Both the position numbers and the translations under genes were made by a program. From Luteimonas_C sp035250245 (lineage in GTDB: Bacteria; Pseudomonadota; Gammaproteobacteria; Xanthomonadales; Xanthomonadaceae), in assembly GCA_035250245.1 (NCBI GenBank), contig DATFFH010000014.1, positions 1-61,157 on the forward strand: a stretch of DNA of 61,157 nt, in the 5' to 3' direction. The stretch's first letter is position 1. Each line of letters starts with the position of its first letter. Shown in pieces: positions 15,912 to 25,046 of the stretch. The notes beneath the pieces are model-generated. The model searched no databases. It saw only the letters and a list, made by a program, of their open reading frames with translations, and was not told the DNA's origin.

Positions 15912-16871
15912 ATGAACCGACGGGATTTCCTGGGAACGTGCGCGGCCGTCGCCGCGACCGCCGCTCTTTCCGCTTGCCGCATCGCGCCGAGCAAGGAAGG
16001 GATTGTGCTGAATGCGGCGGCCTTCGCCTCGCTTCGCCGCTTCGCCGAAACGCCTTTCGGACGTATCGCGTACGTGGAGCGGGGCAAAGGTCCCGCAGCG
16101 CTATTCCTGCACGGCTTCCCGATGAACGGGTTCCAATGGCGCGGATCGCTCGAACGCCTCTCGCCCTACCGGCGCGCCATCGCGCCCGACTTCATGGGGC
16201 TCGGCTATACGGAAGTATCCGATCAGCAGGATCTTTCGCCGCAGGCGCAGACCGACATGCTGGCGGCATTCCTGGATGGCCTGGCGATCGCCTCCGTCGA
16301 CATGATCGCCAACGACAGCGGCGGCACAGTCGCGCAGCTGTTCGCGGCGCAACATCCGCAGCGCGTGCGCACCATGCTGCTGATGAATTGTGACGTGCAC
16401 GAAAACAGTCCGCCCCCGCAGATGCACAATTCGATCAACGCCGCCAGGGCCGGCACCTACGACCAAAAAATGCAGCGGCATCTGGACGATCGCATCTACG
16501 CCCGCTCGGAAAAAGGCATCATCGGCTCGGCCTACATGCATCCGGAGCAGGTTCCGGACGAAGCGATCGATTACTACTTCAAGCCGCTGGTCGCCTCCGC
16601 GATGCGCAAGTCGCAACTGAATCGCCATTTGGCGGCGGTCGTACCGAATCCCTTGCCCGCGATCGAACCGGCGCTGCGCCGGCTGAGCGCGCCGACGCGC
16701 ATGGTGTGGGGCACGGCGGATCCGCTTTTCCCGGTCGTTTGGGCGGAATGGCTCGACAAGACCTTGCCGGGATCCAAAGGCATTCGCCTGGTCGAAGGCG
16801 GAAGGCTGTTCTGGCCGGAAGAAAGGCCGGACATCGTCGCCGAAGAGGCGCGCAAGCTTTGGGGCGTCTAG
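15912..16871 (+). CDS. Tat-exported lipoprotein alpha/beta hydrolase, dehalogenase-like
   Basis: From the ATG at 15912 the protein is 319 residues. A twin-arginine motif (RRDFLG, 3-8) and lipobox (LSAC, Cys22) predict a Tat-exported lipoprotein. The hydrolase core has HGFP at 67-70 for the oxyanion hole and the elbow AND-SGG, placing Asp135 where most family members have Ser. This resembles haloalkane and fluoroacetate dehalogenases. The usual C-terminal catalytic His is absent: the segment reads EGGRLFWPEERPD, where active enzymes have a His before the PEERP stretch. The enzyme may therefore be inactive or use another base. Upstream in-frame codons from 15753 overlap the LysR gene and were not used. 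Confidence 0.85.
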   Translation: MNRRDFLGTCAAVAATAALSACRIAPSKEGIVLNAAAFASLRRFAETPFGRIAYVERGKGPAALFLHGFPMNGFQWRGSLERLSPYRRAIAPDFMGLGYTEVSDQQDLSPQAQTDMLAAFLDGLAIASVDMIANDSGGTVAQLFAAQHPQRVRTMLLMNCDVHENSPPPQMHNSINAARAGTYDQKMQRHLDDRIYARSEKGIIGSAYMHPEQVPDEAIDYYFKPLVASAMRKSQLNRHLAAVVPNPLPAIEPALRRLSAPTRMVWGTADPLFPVVWAEWLDKTLPGSKGIRLVEGGRLFWPEERPDIVAEEARKLWGV

Positions 16872-16875
16872 CGGA

Positions 16876-17604
16876 TCAGGCCTTGGCGATGTCCAGGCCC
16901 GCAAGGCCGACCGCCTTTCGCAAACGATCGCGATAGCCGCGCCCGCCGGACAGTTTTTGGCCATTGTGCAGGCGGAGCAGATGCTGCCCCGACGCCAGCA
17001 GTTCCACATCGCGCACGGCGCCGATGCGGACGATGCGCGAGCGGTGGATGCGCACGAACTGCGCGGGATCCAGCCGGCTCTCGATGGCGGTGAGCGTTTC
17101 GCGCGCCAGCAGCCGCTCGCGCCCGCAATGCACCTCGACGTAGTTGGCGCTGGCCAGCAACGAATCGATGGTCTGCACCGGGACCAGGCGCTGGCGCGCC
17201 CCCGCCTGCAGCAGAAGGCGTTCCGGGAACGCAGGCTTGCCCGCGTCCGCGCGCGCCCGCAGGCGCGCGAGCGCAGCCTGCAGGCGGCGCACGGTGAACG
17301 GCTTGAGCAGGTAATCCACTGCGTCGGTCTCGAACGCGTGAACGGCATGTTCGGAATGGGCGGTCACGTACACCACGCGCGTGTCGCCCGCGACAGCCGA
17401 AACGCGCAGACCGTCTATCCTGGGCATTTGGATGTCGAGGAAGGCGACATCGGGGCGATGTTCGCGCAGGGCCGCGATGGCGGAAGCACCGTCCGCGCAT
17501 TCCGCGACGACTTCCACGCCGTCCTCCTCGCGAAGCAACCGCGACAGGCGCGCGAGCGCCATCGGTTCATCGTCCACCACGATCGCGCGGATGCGCCCGC
17601 TCAT
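16876..17604 (-). CDS. LytTR-family response regulator
   Basis: 242 residues. The receiver domain has DD at 11-12, phosphoacceptor Asp57 in VAFLDIQMP, TAH and LLKPF. A C-terminal LytTR DNA-binding domain (about 140-240, LLASANYVEVHCGRERLLARETL, FVRIHRSRIVR) follows. The ATG at 17604 overlaps the stop of the kinase gene (ATGA), so the two are translationally coupled. Convergent with the Tat hydrolase, leaving only 4 bases. Confidence 0.95.
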   Translation of the reverse strand: MSGRIRAIVVDDEPMALARLSRLLREEDGVEVVAECADGASAIAALREHRPDVAFLDIQMPRIDGLRVSAVAGDTRVVYVTAHSEHAVHAFETDAVDYLLKPFTVRRLQAALARLRARADAGKPAFPERLLLQAGARQRLVPVQTIDSLLASANYVEVHCGRERLLARETLTAIESRLDPAQFVRIHRSRIVRIGAVRDVELLASGQHLLRLHNGQKLSGGRGYRDRLRKAVGLAGLDIAKA

Positions 17605-18680
17605 GCCATCTCCGGGAGACGTTGCAGGGGGAGCTCGATGCGGACGCAGGTTCCGTTGCCCGGGGACGTTTCCACTTCGAAGCGGAAGTCGTCGCCGTAG
17701 AGGCACTGCAAGCGTGCCCGCGTGCTTGCCAGCCCTATGCCATGTCCGGGCGTCGCAGCGGATTCGCCGCTGCCATCATCGGAAACTACAAGCATCAATC
17801 GGTCTTCGCGGCTGCGCGCAGTCACTTGGATACTGCCGGGCGTCGTGCGCGGGGCCACCGCGTAGCGGATCGCATTCTCGACCAGGGGCTGCAACAGCAG
17901 ACGGGGCACCAGGGCCGGATACAGGGACGGATCCGCATCCAGGCGGAAGCGAAGCCGCGCGCCCAAGCGGACCTGTTCGATCCCCACATAGTCTTCGATC
18001 AATTCGATCTGCTCGCCCAACGTGGCCTGTTGCGTCGCCCCGCCGTCGATGCTTTGCCGCAGCAAACCCCCGAGTCCGACCACCATCCGGTCGGCGGCCG
18101 CCACGTCGCGGTGCATCACTTCGCTGATCGAGTGCAGCGCGTTGAACAGGAAATGCGGATCGAGCCGCGCCGAGAGCGCTTCGAAACGGGCTTGGGACAG
18201 CTGCGATTGCAGTTCAGCATGTTGTTGCCGGCGCGATTGCTCCCGCTGCGCGAACAAGAGCGCATGGGCGACGCCGATGATCATCCAGGCGGTGAGCAGA
18301 TTGCCGAGAAAACTGGTGCGGAGCAGGGCAGGCCAGTCCGGCAATTGTTCGTGCCAGCCGATCCACGGATTCAGCGCCGCAACGCATAGCGCGCGCGCCA
18401 CGATGATCCCGGCAACGGCCAAAGTCAGCCAGCCGATCGACCGAAGCGCGGCGCCGCGCTCGATCGGATGGCGCTCCACCCACCAGAAGAGAAACATCGT
18501 GAAGGGGATCCACAGCGCCGCTTTGGCCATCTCCGTGCGCAGCAGGTAGGACGAGGCCACCTGGCCGGAAAAGGCTTCGTACATCTGCCCGGTCCATACC
18601 AGCCCGGTGAGCAGCCACCAGGCGCCGACCCAGAACCATGTCAAAGCCGTTTGCCGTTGCATACTCCAACACGCTATCAC
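17601..18680 (-). CDS. LytS-like sensor histidine kinase (His_kinase family)
   Basis: About 353-359 residues. Four membrane helices (about 12-150) with short loops precede the His_kinase domain (PF06580). The motif LDPHFLFNALHSISEVMH contains the phosphorylated His, and the ATPase domain has VENAIRYAV and GHGIGLASTRARL. The start is either GTG at 18680 or ATG at 18662; neither has a well-placed ribosome site. It lies 33 bases downstream of the TAP-like peptidase gene, so peptidase, kinase and regulator are probably one transcript. Confidence 0.92.
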   Translation of the reverse strand: MIACWSMQRQTALTWFWVGAWWLLTGLVWTGQMYEAFSGQVASSYLLRTEMAKAALWIPFTMFLFWWVERHPIERGAALRSIGWLTLAVAGIIVARALCVAALNPWIGWHEQLPDWPALLRTSFLGNLLTAWMIIGVAHALLFAQREQSRRQQHAELQSQLSQARFEALSARLDPHFLFNALHSISEVMHRDVAAADRMVVGLGGLLRQSIDGGATQQATLGEQIELIEDYVGIEQVRLGARLRFRLDADPSLYPALVPRLLLQPLVENAIRYAVAPRTTPGSIQVTARSREDRLMLVVSDDGSGESAATPGHGIGLASTRARLQCLYGDDFRFEVETSPGNGTCVRIELPLQRLPEMA

Positions 18681-18713
18681 TTATGGGCCGGCTTCACGCC
18701 GCGGTCGATCCGG

Positions 18714-20237
18714 TCAAGGCGGAGGGAATGCCGGGCGCTGGAAAGCGGGGGCGGGTAGCGATACTTCCACGGGAAGACCGTCGAGATCGCCCGTCTTCAG
18801 AAAATCGATCACCTCGGCCAGAAGCTCGGGTTGCTGCGCGAATGCGCGGGCGCGGGTGTGGTGCCCGCCGCGATGCACGACGATCGCGCGGCTGTTAGGG
18901 AAATAAGGCAGCGCGCCGAACATATTGTCGACCGGGGTAGACGTGTCCCAGTCGCCGTTGAAGAACACCACCGGAATCGCACTGGCGACCGGCAGGCGCA
19001 AGCTGTCGCCGACATCGGGCGTCGGCCATGCATCCGCCGAAGCGACGACCGCATCGAAATCGCCGAAGCCCAGATACTCGGCGCCCGGATCGGTGCGCAG
19101 AAGATGGCCGCGTCCGGCCGACACGCCCAGGCTGCTGTCGATCAAGGGTTCGATGAGGCGTACCGGTCCTTCGATGTTGTTGCGCCTTTCGACCGTTTCG
19201 CGCGCCCAGTCTTCGTAATGGCGGTAGTACAGCGAAAGAACGAAAGACGGCCAACTATCGGCCGATCTGAGCAACGATCCTTGGAAATCTTCCAATCCCA
19301 ACGTCACGCCGCGCGTTTGGCCGGTCGCATCGGCTTTGATATCGACCCGGATCGGCTCGCCGTTCGCGAAGCGGTCGCGGACTTCGCGCAAGGCCGCCAT
19401 CAGGCCGCCCTGGGGCAGGTACGGTTTCAGCGCCGGATCGCGATCGGCATCCCACGCGATGCGCTGCAGGGACGCGAAGACCTGCGACGGCATGTCGAAA
19501 CTCTTGTCCAGCGGTTCCACACCGGAAAGCAGCGCGCGCGCCACGATCTCCGGATGCAGGCGCATCACCGCGAAGCTCCATTGCGAGCCGAAACTTTGTC
19601 CCGACAACGTGATGCGGTCGTAACCCAGCGCGTGCCGCAGGTCGTTCACGTCTTCGGCGCATTGCACGATGGTGTAGCCGGCCAGGTCTTTGCCGGGGTG
19701 GGCGGCTACGGCATCGCCGGCCAGCCGGATCATGTCGGCGGCGTCGGCCGAACGCGATCTGGGCCGGTCCAGCGGTTGCGCGCGGGCCGCCAGTTCCAGC
19801 ACGTCGCCATATTGGGAATAGCCGCGCTGGTCGACGATCACGACGTCGCCCGCGGCCAGATAGGGAAACGCGTATGCGGCCGCATTTTGCAGCTGTGAGG
19901 CGTCGCCATCGGTCAGCGCGTTGAGGTAGGTGCGTCCGGGACCGCCCGGCAAGACGAAGATCGGCGGCACTCCGGCAGGCTTGGCGGCGCGGATGCGCGC
20001 GAAGCCGACGCCGATCAGCCGGCTGCCGGGGGTGCTCCGATTCTCGGGAACGAACAGCGTGCCCAGCTCGTAATCGAGCGTGTCGCCATTCGGCAGTTTC
20101 GTAGTCCTGGTCTCGACGACGATGTCGCCGGCCTTGCGCGGAGCGGCAATGGCTGTCGTGGCGCAAATCGCCAACGCGAGCGCCAGCCACCATGGGGCCC
20201 GCGGCCATGATCCGCCCGATTCCATACGCGTCCGCAT
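18714..20237 (-). CDS. secreted TAP-like/proline-iminopeptidase-type alpha/beta hydrolase
   Basis: 507 residues from the ATG at 20237, chosen because AGAGG lies 7 bases upstream; an ATG at 20258 lacks a ribosome site. After a signal peptide (PWWLALALAICATTAIA) the protein has the oxyanion turn LPGGPG, the nucleophile elbow GQSFGSQ, the Asp motif FNGDWDTSTP and the His motif VHRGGHH. All catalytic residues are present. It belongs to the secreted aminopeptidase group with a TAP C-terminal domain, which releases N-terminal residues, often Pro, from peptides. Clearly paralogous to 37661-39154 throughout. Its gene precedes a LytS/LytTR pair. Confidence 0.88.
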   Translation of the reverse strand: MRTRMESGGSWPRAPWWLALALAICATTAIAAPRKAGDIVVETRTTKLPNGDTLDYELGTLFVPENRSTPGSRLIGVGFARIRAAKPAGVPPIFVLPGGPGRTYLNALTDGDASQLQNAAAYAFPYLAAGDVVIVDQRGYSQYGDVLELAARAQPLDRPRSRSADAADMIRLAGDAVAAHPGKDLAGYTIVQCAEDVNDLRHALGYDRITLSGQSFGSQWSFAVMRLHPEIVARALLSGVEPLDKSFDMPSQVFASLQRIAWDADRDPALKPYLPQGGLMAALREVRDRFANGEPIRVDIKADATGQTRGVTLGLEDFQGSLLRSADSWPSFVLSLYYRHYEDWARETVERRNNIEGPVRLIEPLIDSSLGVSAGRGHLLRTDPGAEYLGFGDFDAVVASADAWPTPDVGDSLRLPVASAIPVVFFNGDWDTSTPVDNMFGALPYFPNSRAIVVHRGGHHTRARAFAQQPELLAEVIDFLKTGDLDGLPVEVSLPAPAFQRPAFPPP

Positions 20238-20484
20238 CGGCAAGCCTCTTCGGATCATGAGGATTCAAATGATTCGGGAAAGCGGCGGTACCGTGTCAAG
20301 TGCGGGTGGTCACCCGACGAGGTTGCGAAGCGCGAACGCCATAGCGAAACGACGGTGCGCAATGATGGCGCTCTTGGGGCTTGCTGCCGGCCGATCGCGG
20401 CGCAGATGCGACTTGGTTGGGTGCTAAATTGCCCTTCCGAGCATGCGGCGGATTTGCGCGAAGCGGCTCACAAGGAGAAAGACG

Positions 20485-22365
20485 ATGCGAGACGGACAGC
20501 CCAAATACTGCGACCTGGTGATGAAGGGCGGTATCACCAGCGGCATCGTCTATCCCAATGCCGTGCTGGCGCTGGCCGAGGAATACCGGTTCAAGAACAT
20601 CGGCGGCACGTCCGCCGGCGCGATCGCCGCGGCGGTGTCGGCCGCGGCCGCGATGGGCGAGCGCATGCGCGTCGCCGGCGCGCGGCGCGATCCGAAGCTG
20701 GGTTTCGAAGGTTTGGCCGAGGTGTCCGCGCGGCTCTCGACCGCCGGTTTCATCTACCGGCTGTTTCAACCCGCGCGCGGCGCGAAGAACGCGTATCGCC
20801 TGTTGGTACTGCTTGCCGGCCACGCGCCGCGCTGGCGCAAATGGCTGGCCGCGCTGGCAGGCGTGCTGGCCATCGCGCCGGGCGAAACCCTGGCGGCTTT
20901 CGCCGTTTTCTCCGGCTTCGGGTACTTGGCGGCCGCTTGGCCGGGCGTGGCCGCGGCGGCGTTGCCGTCGTTGCTTTGCGCCTGGGCGGTCGGCGGCGTT
21001 TTCGCGCTGGCCCGAGTCGCGCGCGTGGTCCGCAAGAATTCGCTGGGCCTGTGTTCGGGCTTGCGGGCGGATGGCGAGGCCGCGCCCGCACTGACCGATT
21101 GGATGCACGAAGTGCTGCAAAGCCTGTCGGGGAAATCTCCCGAATCGCCCTTGACCTTCACCGACTTGCGCCAGGCCCCGCGCTACCCGGACGAACCGGA
21201 AACCGAGCATGCGATCAATCTGCACGTGATCACCACGGGCGTCTCGCATCGCGAACCGCGCACGCTGCCATTCGACGGCGCCAGCTTCTGGTTCCTTCGC
21301 GAGGAATTCGATCGCCTGTTCCCGGCGCCGGTGGTGGATTGGATGGCGGCCCAGGATCCCGCGCCGTTGCAGGTGCAAAGCAAGACGTATTACCGCCTGC
21401 CGGCGGACGGCGCGCTGCCGGTGCTGGTGGCCGCGCGCATGAGCCTGAGTTTCCCGTTATTGATCAGCGCGGTGCCTTTGCACGAACCCGCGCGCTGGGA
21501 GGCGGCGCGCGACCGCACCGACTCGGACAGTGCCGCGCCGCCGGAAAAGAGCATGGCCGAGAGCACCGAAGGCCTGACCACGGGCGGCGAACGCAGCGGC
21601 CACCAGATTTCGGCGTTCCGCGCCTGCTGGTTTTCCGACGGCGGCATCAGCAGCAACTTCCCGATCCATCTGTTCGACGAAGCGCTGCCGCGCTGGCCCA
21701 CGTTCGCGATCAATCTGGTCTATCCGAAATCCGACGATGCCGGCCGGCCGCGTTCGGCGGATAGAGACGCGGTTTTTCTGCCGACCGAAAACAACAAAGG
21801 CTGGCAACGCACCTACCAGTCCATCGCCGACGCCAGTGCGGCAAAAGAAGTGTCCGGATTCGTGTTCGGCATCGTCGCCACCATGCAGAACTGGCGCGAT
21901 CTGCTGCTGGCGCGCGCCCCCGGCCAGCGCGATCGCATCGTCCACGTCTCCCTCGACGGCGACGAAGGCGGCATGAACCTGGACATGCCGCAAGCGGTGC
22001 TGAGCCGCATCTCGGCCAAAGGCACCGCCGCGGGCGAACGCTTCCGAGAATTCTCGTTCGAGAACCATTATTGGGTGCGCTGGCGCAATTTGGCGTCGGC
22101 CTGGCAGCGCTACACGATCCAAGTGGCCGGCAGCGCCGATCCCGCGCGTCGCGTGCCTGCGTATGGGCAGGCTTACGCGCAGGCCGCGGCGGAAGGTCCG
22201 CCGCCGCCGTCTTACAAATTCTCTTCGGAGGCCAAGCGCAAGACGGCCGAGGGCCTGCTGCTGCGCCTGCAGGAACAAGGCGAAGAATGGGCCGATCTGG
22301 GACCCGACCTGACCGAGGGTGCGCCGCGGCCGTTGCCGCAGATGAAGATCACGCCCATCTACTGA
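20485..22365 (+). CDS. patatin-like phospholipase with internal membrane helices
   Basis: 626 residues from the ATG at 20485, preceded by AAGGAGA. The patatin fold is intact: oxyanion loop MKGGITSGIVYP (12-24), nucleophile Ser43 in GGTSAGA, and Asp385 in DGGISSNFP, which makes the Ser-Asp dyad. Unusually, two to three hydrophobic helices (about 122-185) are inserted between the two halves of the active site, which would anchor the enzyme in the inner membrane. A C-terminal region of about 220 residues lacks a recognised domain. Expected activity is hydrolysis of phospholipid acyl chains. Monocistronic and convergent with tnaA. No nucleotide cyclase or other CBASS component is adjacent. Confidence 0.88.
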   Translation: MRDGQPKYCDLVMKGGITSGIVYPNAVLALAEEYRFKNIGGTSAGAIAAAVSAAAAMGERMRVAGARRDPKLGFEGLAEVSARLSTAGFIYRLFQPARGAKNAYRLLVLLAGHAPRWRKWLAALAGVLAIAPGETLAAFAVFSGFGYLAAAWPGVAAAALPSLLCAWAVGGVFALARVARVVRKNSLGLCSGLRADGEAAPALTDWMHEVLQSLSGKSPESPLTFTDLRQAPRYPDEPETEHAINLHVITTGVSHREPRTLPFDGASFWFLREEFDRLFPAPVVDWMAAQDPAPLQVQSKTYYRLPADGALPVLVAARMSLSFPLLISAVPLHEPARWEAARDRTDSDSAAPPEKSMAESTEGLTTGGERSGHQISAFRACWFSDGGISSNFPIHLFDEALPRWPTFAINLVYPKSDDAGRPRSADRDAVFLPTENNKGWQRTYQSIADASAAKEVSGFVFGIVATMQNWRDLLLARAPGQRDRIVHVSLDGDEGGMNLDMPQAVLSRISAKGTAAGERFREFSFENHYWVRWRNLASAWQRYTIQVAGSADPARRVPAYGQAYAQAAAEGPPPPSYKFSSEAKRKTAEGLLLRLQEQGEEWADLGPDLTEGAPRPLPQMKITPIY

Positions 22366-22395
22366 CGCTGGTCGAAGCTTTCCGTCTTGGCGCCG

Positions 22396-23811
22396 TTACG
22401 CCGCCAAGGCGGTGAGGCATGGCCGGAGCCGCGCGGTGAAATGCCTCAATACCGGCGGCTCCCACTCGAATTCGAAACCTTCCAATTCCTTGGCCCTGCC
22501 GCGCACTTCCGCGAAGGCGTCCGCCACATAAGCCATGTGCGCGTTCGTGTAGGTGCGGCGCGGTACGGCCAGACGCAGCAGTTCCATCGAGGACGGCTCT
22601 TGCTCGCCCGTGGCGGGATTGCGGCCGAGCAGAAGCGAGCCGATCTCCACGGCACGCACGCCGCCTTCCTCGTACAGGGCTACGGCCAGCGCCTGCGCCG
22701 GGAAACATTGCGATGGGATATGCGGCAGCAGGCGTTTGGCATCCACAAATACCGCATGGCCGCCGGCCGGCGTTTGGATCGGAATGCCGCGCGCGGCCAG
22801 GGAATCGGCGAGGTAGGCGACTTGGCCGATGCGATAGTCGAGATAATCCTCGCTCAAGACTTCCCGTAAACCGATCGCCATGGCTTCGATGTCGCGGCCG
22901 GCCAAGCCGCCGTACGTCACGAAGCCTTCGAAGCACACGCAACGCGCCTGCACCGCCTGGAACAACGGACCGTCCTCGCGGAAGCAACACATGCCGCCGA
23001 TATTCACCAGCCCGTCCTTTTTGGCGGACATGGTGAAGATATCGCCGTAGGAGAACATTTCGCGCACGATGTCCGGGATCGGGACGTCGCGCCAGGCGGG
23101 GTCGCGCTGCTTGACGAACCAGGCGTTCTCGGCGAAGCGGGCGGCGTCGAGGACGAGCGGGATGCCGTGCCGCCGCGCGATGTCGCGCACCGCCTTCAGA
23201 TTGTCCATCGACACGGGCTGGCCGCCCGAACTGTTGCAGGTGAGCGTGGCCACGATGCCGGCGACTGCCGCGGGGCCGTGACGATCGATGGCGTGCGCCA
23301 ATGCGGTGAGGTCGAAGTCGCCTTTCCACGGATACGGCATGCCGGTGTCCAGCGCGTGCGGCGTGAGTACGTTCACCGCCTGCGCGCCGGCCATCTCGAT
23401 GTGGGCCTTGGTGGTGTCGAAATGGAAATTCGAGATGAACACCGGTTTTGCGCCGGGCGCCCGCGCCTTGATCCGTTGCGCCAGTTCGGGGAAGAGGATC
23501 TGCTCGGCGCCGCGTCCTTGGTGCGTCGGTATCGTGTGCTCGTAGCCGAACAACTCCTGGACCGTGTTGCGCAAATGATGGAAATTGCGGCTGCCGGCGT
23601 AGGACTCGTCGCCCATCATCAGGCCGGCCCATTGCCGGTCGCTCATCGCGCCCGTGCCGCTGTCGGTCAGCAGGTCGATGTAGACGTCTTTTGCGTCGAG
23701 CAGGAACATATTCCAGCCGGCGCTTCGGATGGCGCCGCAACGCTCCTCGCGGGAAGGCAGGCGAATGGGCTCTATCATTTTGATGCGGAAAGGTTCCGGC
23801 AGTGTTTTCAT
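22396..23811 (-). CDS. tnaA: tryptophanase (tryptophan indole-lyase)
   Basis: PLP enzyme that splits tryptophan to indole, pyruvate and ammonia in the cytoplasm. It is 471 residues from the ATG at 23811, the same length as the E. coli enzyme. It has EPFRIKMIEPIR at the start, IPTHQGRGAEQI, FDTT (Asp132, indole side), LDAARFAENA, the PLP lysine in TMSAKKD (Lys265) and VRAVEIGSLLLGRNP. The last motif follows tryptophanase and not tyrosine phenol-lyase. No TnaC-like Trp-containing leader peptide and no adjacent tnaB permease are seen. Divergent from dinB across 146 bases. Confidence 0.95.
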   Translation of the reverse strand: MKTLPEPFRIKMIEPIRLPSREERCGAIRSAGWNMFLLDAKDVYIDLLTDSGTGAMSDRQWAGLMMGDESYAGSRNFHHLRNTVQELFGYEHTIPTHQGRGAEQILFPELAQRIKARAPGAKPVFISNFHFDTTKAHIEMAGAQAVNVLTPHALDTGMPYPWKGDFDLTALAHAIDRHGPAAVAGIVATLTCNSSGGQPVSMDNLKAVRDIARRHGIPLVLDAARFAENAWFVKQRDPAWRDVPIPDIVREMFSYGDIFTMSAKKDGLVNIGGMCCFREDGPLFQAVQARCVCFEGFVTYGGLAGRDIEAMAIGLREVLSEDYLDYRIGQVAYLADSLAARGIPIQTPAGGHAVFVDAKRLLPHIPSQCFPAQALAVALYEEGGVRAVEIGSLLLGRNPATGEQEPSSMELLRLAVPRRTYTNAHMAYVADAFAEVRGRAKELEGFEFEWEPPVLRHFTARLRPCLTALAA

Positions 23812-23957
23812 GAAGGGATCCAGAAAAACGATGCGAAGGGCGAGGTCGGCGAAAAGCCGGAAACCAACAAGACGGCAAACTTGGCCGCAGCTGGCCACGG
23901 CGATGCCAAAATAGATGCGGGCGAAAGTTACGGATCCGTTATCCGGTTTGCGATCAC

Positions 23958-25046
23958 GTGCGAAAGATCATCCACATCGACATGGACGCGTTCTACGCAT
24001 CGGTCGAACAGCGCGACGATCCGGCGCTGCGTGGGCGGCCGGTGGTCGTCGCCTGGCGCGGAGCGCGTTCGGTGGTGTGCGCGGCTTCGTACGAGGCGCG
24101 CAAGTTCGGCGTGCGTTCGGCCATGCCGGCGGTGCGCGCGGAGCGCTTGTGTCCGGATGCGGTGTTCGTGCCGCCGGATTTCACGCGCTACAAGGCGGTG
24201 TCCCGGCAGGTGCGCGAGATCTTCCTGCGCCACACCGACTTGGTCGAACCGCTGTCGTTGGACGAAGCCTATCTGGACGTGACATCGCCGAAGATCGCAT
24301 CGCCCAGCGCCACCGCGGCGGCGGAGACGATCCGCGCCCAGATCCGCGAGGAAACCGCGCTGACCGCGTCGGCCGGCATCGCGCCGAACAAGTTTTTGGC
24401 CAAGATCGCGTCGGATTGGAACAAGCCGAACGGGCAATTCGTGATCCGGCCGCATCAGGTCGAAGCGTTTTTGACGCCGTTGCCGGTGGCGCGCATTCCC
24501 GGCGTGGGAAAAGTGATGGAGGCGAAGTTGGCGGAACTGGACATCGCCACCGTCGGCGATCTGCGCGCGCTGGCCGCGGACGAACTCGAGCAGCGCTTCG
24601 GCAGTTTCGGCCGGCGCCTGTACGAACGCGCGCGCGGCATCGACGAACGGCCGGTCGAACCCGATCAGCCGGTGCAGTCGATTTCGGCCGAGGACACGTT
24701 CGAACGCGATCTGCCGCTGGAAGAGCTCGAACCTGCGATCCGCTCCTTGGCCGAAAAAGCCTGGGCCGCGGCGCGGCGCACCGAACGCGTCGGCCGCACG
24801 GTGATCCTCAAGCTCAAGACCGCGCAGTTCAAAACCCTCACCCGCAGCCATACGCCCGAATCGCCGCCGGCTTCGTTGCGGCAGTTCACCGATATCGCGT
24901 TGTCGCTGCGCGAACGTGTCGGCTTGCCGCCGACCACCCGCTATCGGTTGGTCGGCGTTGGTTTGGGCGGATTCCGCAACCGCGAAGAAGCGGTCGCGCA
25001 AAGCGGCTTGTTCGATCCGGAGATCGCTGGCGGCGATCAGTCGTGA
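23958..25046 (+). CDS. dinB: DNA polymerase IV (Y-family)
   Basis: 362 residues from a GTG start. Error-prone lesion-bypass polymerase. Motifs: IIHIDMDAFYASVEQ (metal-binding Asp), YEARKFGVRSAMP, LSLDEAYLDVT (catalytic Asp-Glu), SAGIAPNKFLAKIAS, and an HhH thumb region (RIPGVGKV). The little-finger domain follows to the end, but the C-terminus lacks an obvious beta-clamp peptide. No clear LexA box was found upstream. The last 10 bases overlap the convergent TfoX-C gene. Confidence 0.97.
   Translation: MRKIIHIDMDAFYASVEQRDDPALRGRPVVVAWRGARSVVCAASYEARKFGVRSAMPAVRAERLCPDAVFVPPDFTRYKAVSRQVREIFLRHTDLVEPLSLDEAYLDVTSPKIASPSATAAAETIRAQIREETALTASAGIAPNKFLAKIASDWNKPNGQFVIRPHQVEAFLTPLPVARIPGVGKVMEAKLAELDIATVGDLRALAADELEQRFGSFGRRLYERARGIDERPVEPDQPVQSISAEDTFERDLPLEELEPAIRSLAEKAWAAARRTERVGRTVILKLKTAQFKTLTRSHTPESPPASLRQFTDIALSLRERVGLPPTTRYRLVGVGLGGFRNREEAVAQSGLFDPEIAGGDQS

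Noticed and set aside
20485..22365. CBASS or other cyclic-nucleotide defence system around the patatin gene
   Set aside because: Neighbours are tnaA and a peptidase; no cyclase, E1/E2 or HORMA gene is present.
23812..23957. TnaC leader peptide upstream of tnaA
   Set aside because: No short frame with a Trp and Pro near the end was found on the reverse strand.
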